This document shows, one piece after another, positions 17,072 to 17,693 of a stretch of DNA of 17,693 nt. Position numbers and translations under genes: made by a program. Numbering within the stretch: the first letter of the stretch is position 1; every line of letters starts with the position of its first letter. Origin of the DNA: Leptolyngbya sp. SIO4C5 (GTDB taxonomy: Bacteria; Cyanobacteriota; Cyanobacteriia; Phormidesmidales; Phormidesmidaceae); assembly GCA_010671965.1 (NCBI GenBank), contig JAAHIC010000017.1, positions 1-17,693 on the forward strand. The letters run 5' to 3'. The notes below the pieces were generated by a model. It did not search any database. It saw only the letters and a list, made by a program, of their open reading frames with translations, and was not told the DNA's origin.

Positions 17072-17240
17072 CCGTACTTTGTAACTAATTTTTTCAGGAA
17101 AGTCTTTAAGTATTAATTTTTTTGGGCTTGTTGTTCCTGTTCTGCTGAACCTCATCTTTCATTTAAATTAAAGCGGCTCAGGCAATTTCAGACGCCTCAT
17201 CGCGCCTGACCGGATTCTGCGTTTGCATTAGGAGGGCAAC

Positions 17241-17687
17241 GTGGCTAGTAAAACAAATACTCGTCAGCATTTACACACGCCAACCTTTTTCAGACCTCAC
17301 GGCTTCATTCAGCGATCGGCTGAACCAGGGATAGACAGACAACGGCAGAGCGATCTATTTGAGCTTTTAGACCAGCAGGCGACTAGTCCGTTTGAAATTG
17401 AGCTGTGGGAGGGTACTAGCTACCACCTCGGCCCAGCCGGACAGCCTCAGTTTCGCGTAGAAATTCGGCACCCCTCTGGCCTAGCCGCGCTGCGATCGCT
17501 GAATGAACTTCGTATTTGTGAGGCTTATATTGCTGGGGAGCTAGAGTTTAGCGGCAGTATGCTGAAGCTGTTTGATCTCAAACGAATTCTCTCCCTGCAG
17601 CATCCCTGGCTCAACTTCATTCGTCTGATTCGCCCCTGGGTTGTGGGACAAGTCCGAGACGATGCCGCCGCGATCGCCACCCACTAA
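17241..17687 (+). CDS. CFA-synthase-like methyltransferase, N-terminal part, interrupted
   Basis: The 148 residues match the N-terminal region of cyclopropane-fatty-acyl-phospholipid synthase family proteins: FEIELWEGTSYHLG at 51-64, FRVEIRHPSGLAALRSL at 71-87, and ICEAYIAGELEFSGSML at 93-109. Complete members transfer a methylene group from S-adenosylmethionine to unsaturated membrane lipids. The methyltransferase domain, which should begin right here with a conserved HY(D/N) motif, is missing: the frame ends GCC ACC CAC TAA AAC TCG, so TAA stands where Tyr is expected and Asn-Ser would follow. The start is a GTG at 17241 with AGGAGGG at 17230-17236. Only six bases follow the stop, so I cannot see whether the frame resumes. 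It is likely a nonsense-mutated gene, a sequencing error or a truncated gene. Confidence 0.75.
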   Translation: MASKTNTRQHLHTPTFFRPHGFIQRSAEPGIDRQRQSDLFELLDQQATSPFEIELWEGTSYHLGPAGQPQFRVEIRHPSGLAALRSLNELRICEAYIAGELEFSGSMLKLFDLKRILSLQHPWLNFIRLIRPWVVGQVRDDAAAIATH

Positions 17688-17693
17688 AACTCG

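Noticed and set aside
17178..17209. TCAGGC/GCCTGA inverted repeat before the CFA-like gene
   Set aside because: 6-bp arms with a 20-nt loop are expected by chance in a spacer of this size, and nothing supports a function.

Overview
The window reads as chromosomal DNA of a cyanobacterium. By eye there are about forty copies of the octamer GCGATCGC (HIP1), spread through genes and spacers, which is a cyanobacterial hallmark. The gene set (DUF554, DUF362, PPK2, a secreted SH3/Amidase_3 protein, DUF3095, a cyclopropane-fatty-acyl-phospholipid-synthase-like protein) fits the same group, and the moderate G+C and protein style suggest a Leptolyngbya- or Synechococcus-like lineage. There is no rRNA, tRNA, insertion sequence, phage gene or CRISPR array that I can support.

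Layout: (1) 1-352 is non-coding apart from a 47-nt perfect palindrome at the very edge and an unassigned minus-strand open frame. (2) 353-2263 minus is uvrC (nucleotide excision repair), with a perfect TATAAT upstream. (3) 2526-2705 plus is a 59-residue helical protein gene. (4) 2772-3518 minus is a DUF554 membrane protein, divergent from a DUF362 gene and a PPK2 polyphosphate kinase gene (3597-5416 plus, 23-nt gap, probably one transcript). (5) 5421-5684 plus is the decayed remnant of a PAS/histidine-kinase gene, converging on map (5681-6475 minus). (6) 6684-8358 plus holds a two-TM proline-rich protein and a seven-repeat TPR protein. (7) 8374-11487 minus holds a small secreted protein, a PLP-dependent threonine/serine dehydratase-type enzyme and pyrG. 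(8) 11698-14634 plus holds an MscS-family channel and a cell-wall amidase. (9) 14990-16972 plus holds a DUF3095 protein with class III cyclase-like motifs and rnc. (10) 17241-17687 plus is the N-terminal part of a CFA-synthase-like protein that ends at a stop codon exactly where the family has a conserved tyrosine.

Most genes are single-gene or two-gene housekeeping units: DNA repair, protein N-terminal maturation, CTP synthesis, amino-acid metabolism, osmotic and cell-wall functions, RNA processing and lipid modification. I see no multi-gene defence or biosynthetic system. The points most worth a second look are the CFA stop codon, the kinase remnant, the paired direct repeats ahead of the cyclase-like DUF3095 gene, the Asp-to-Ser change in RNase III, and the small helical ORF at 2526.
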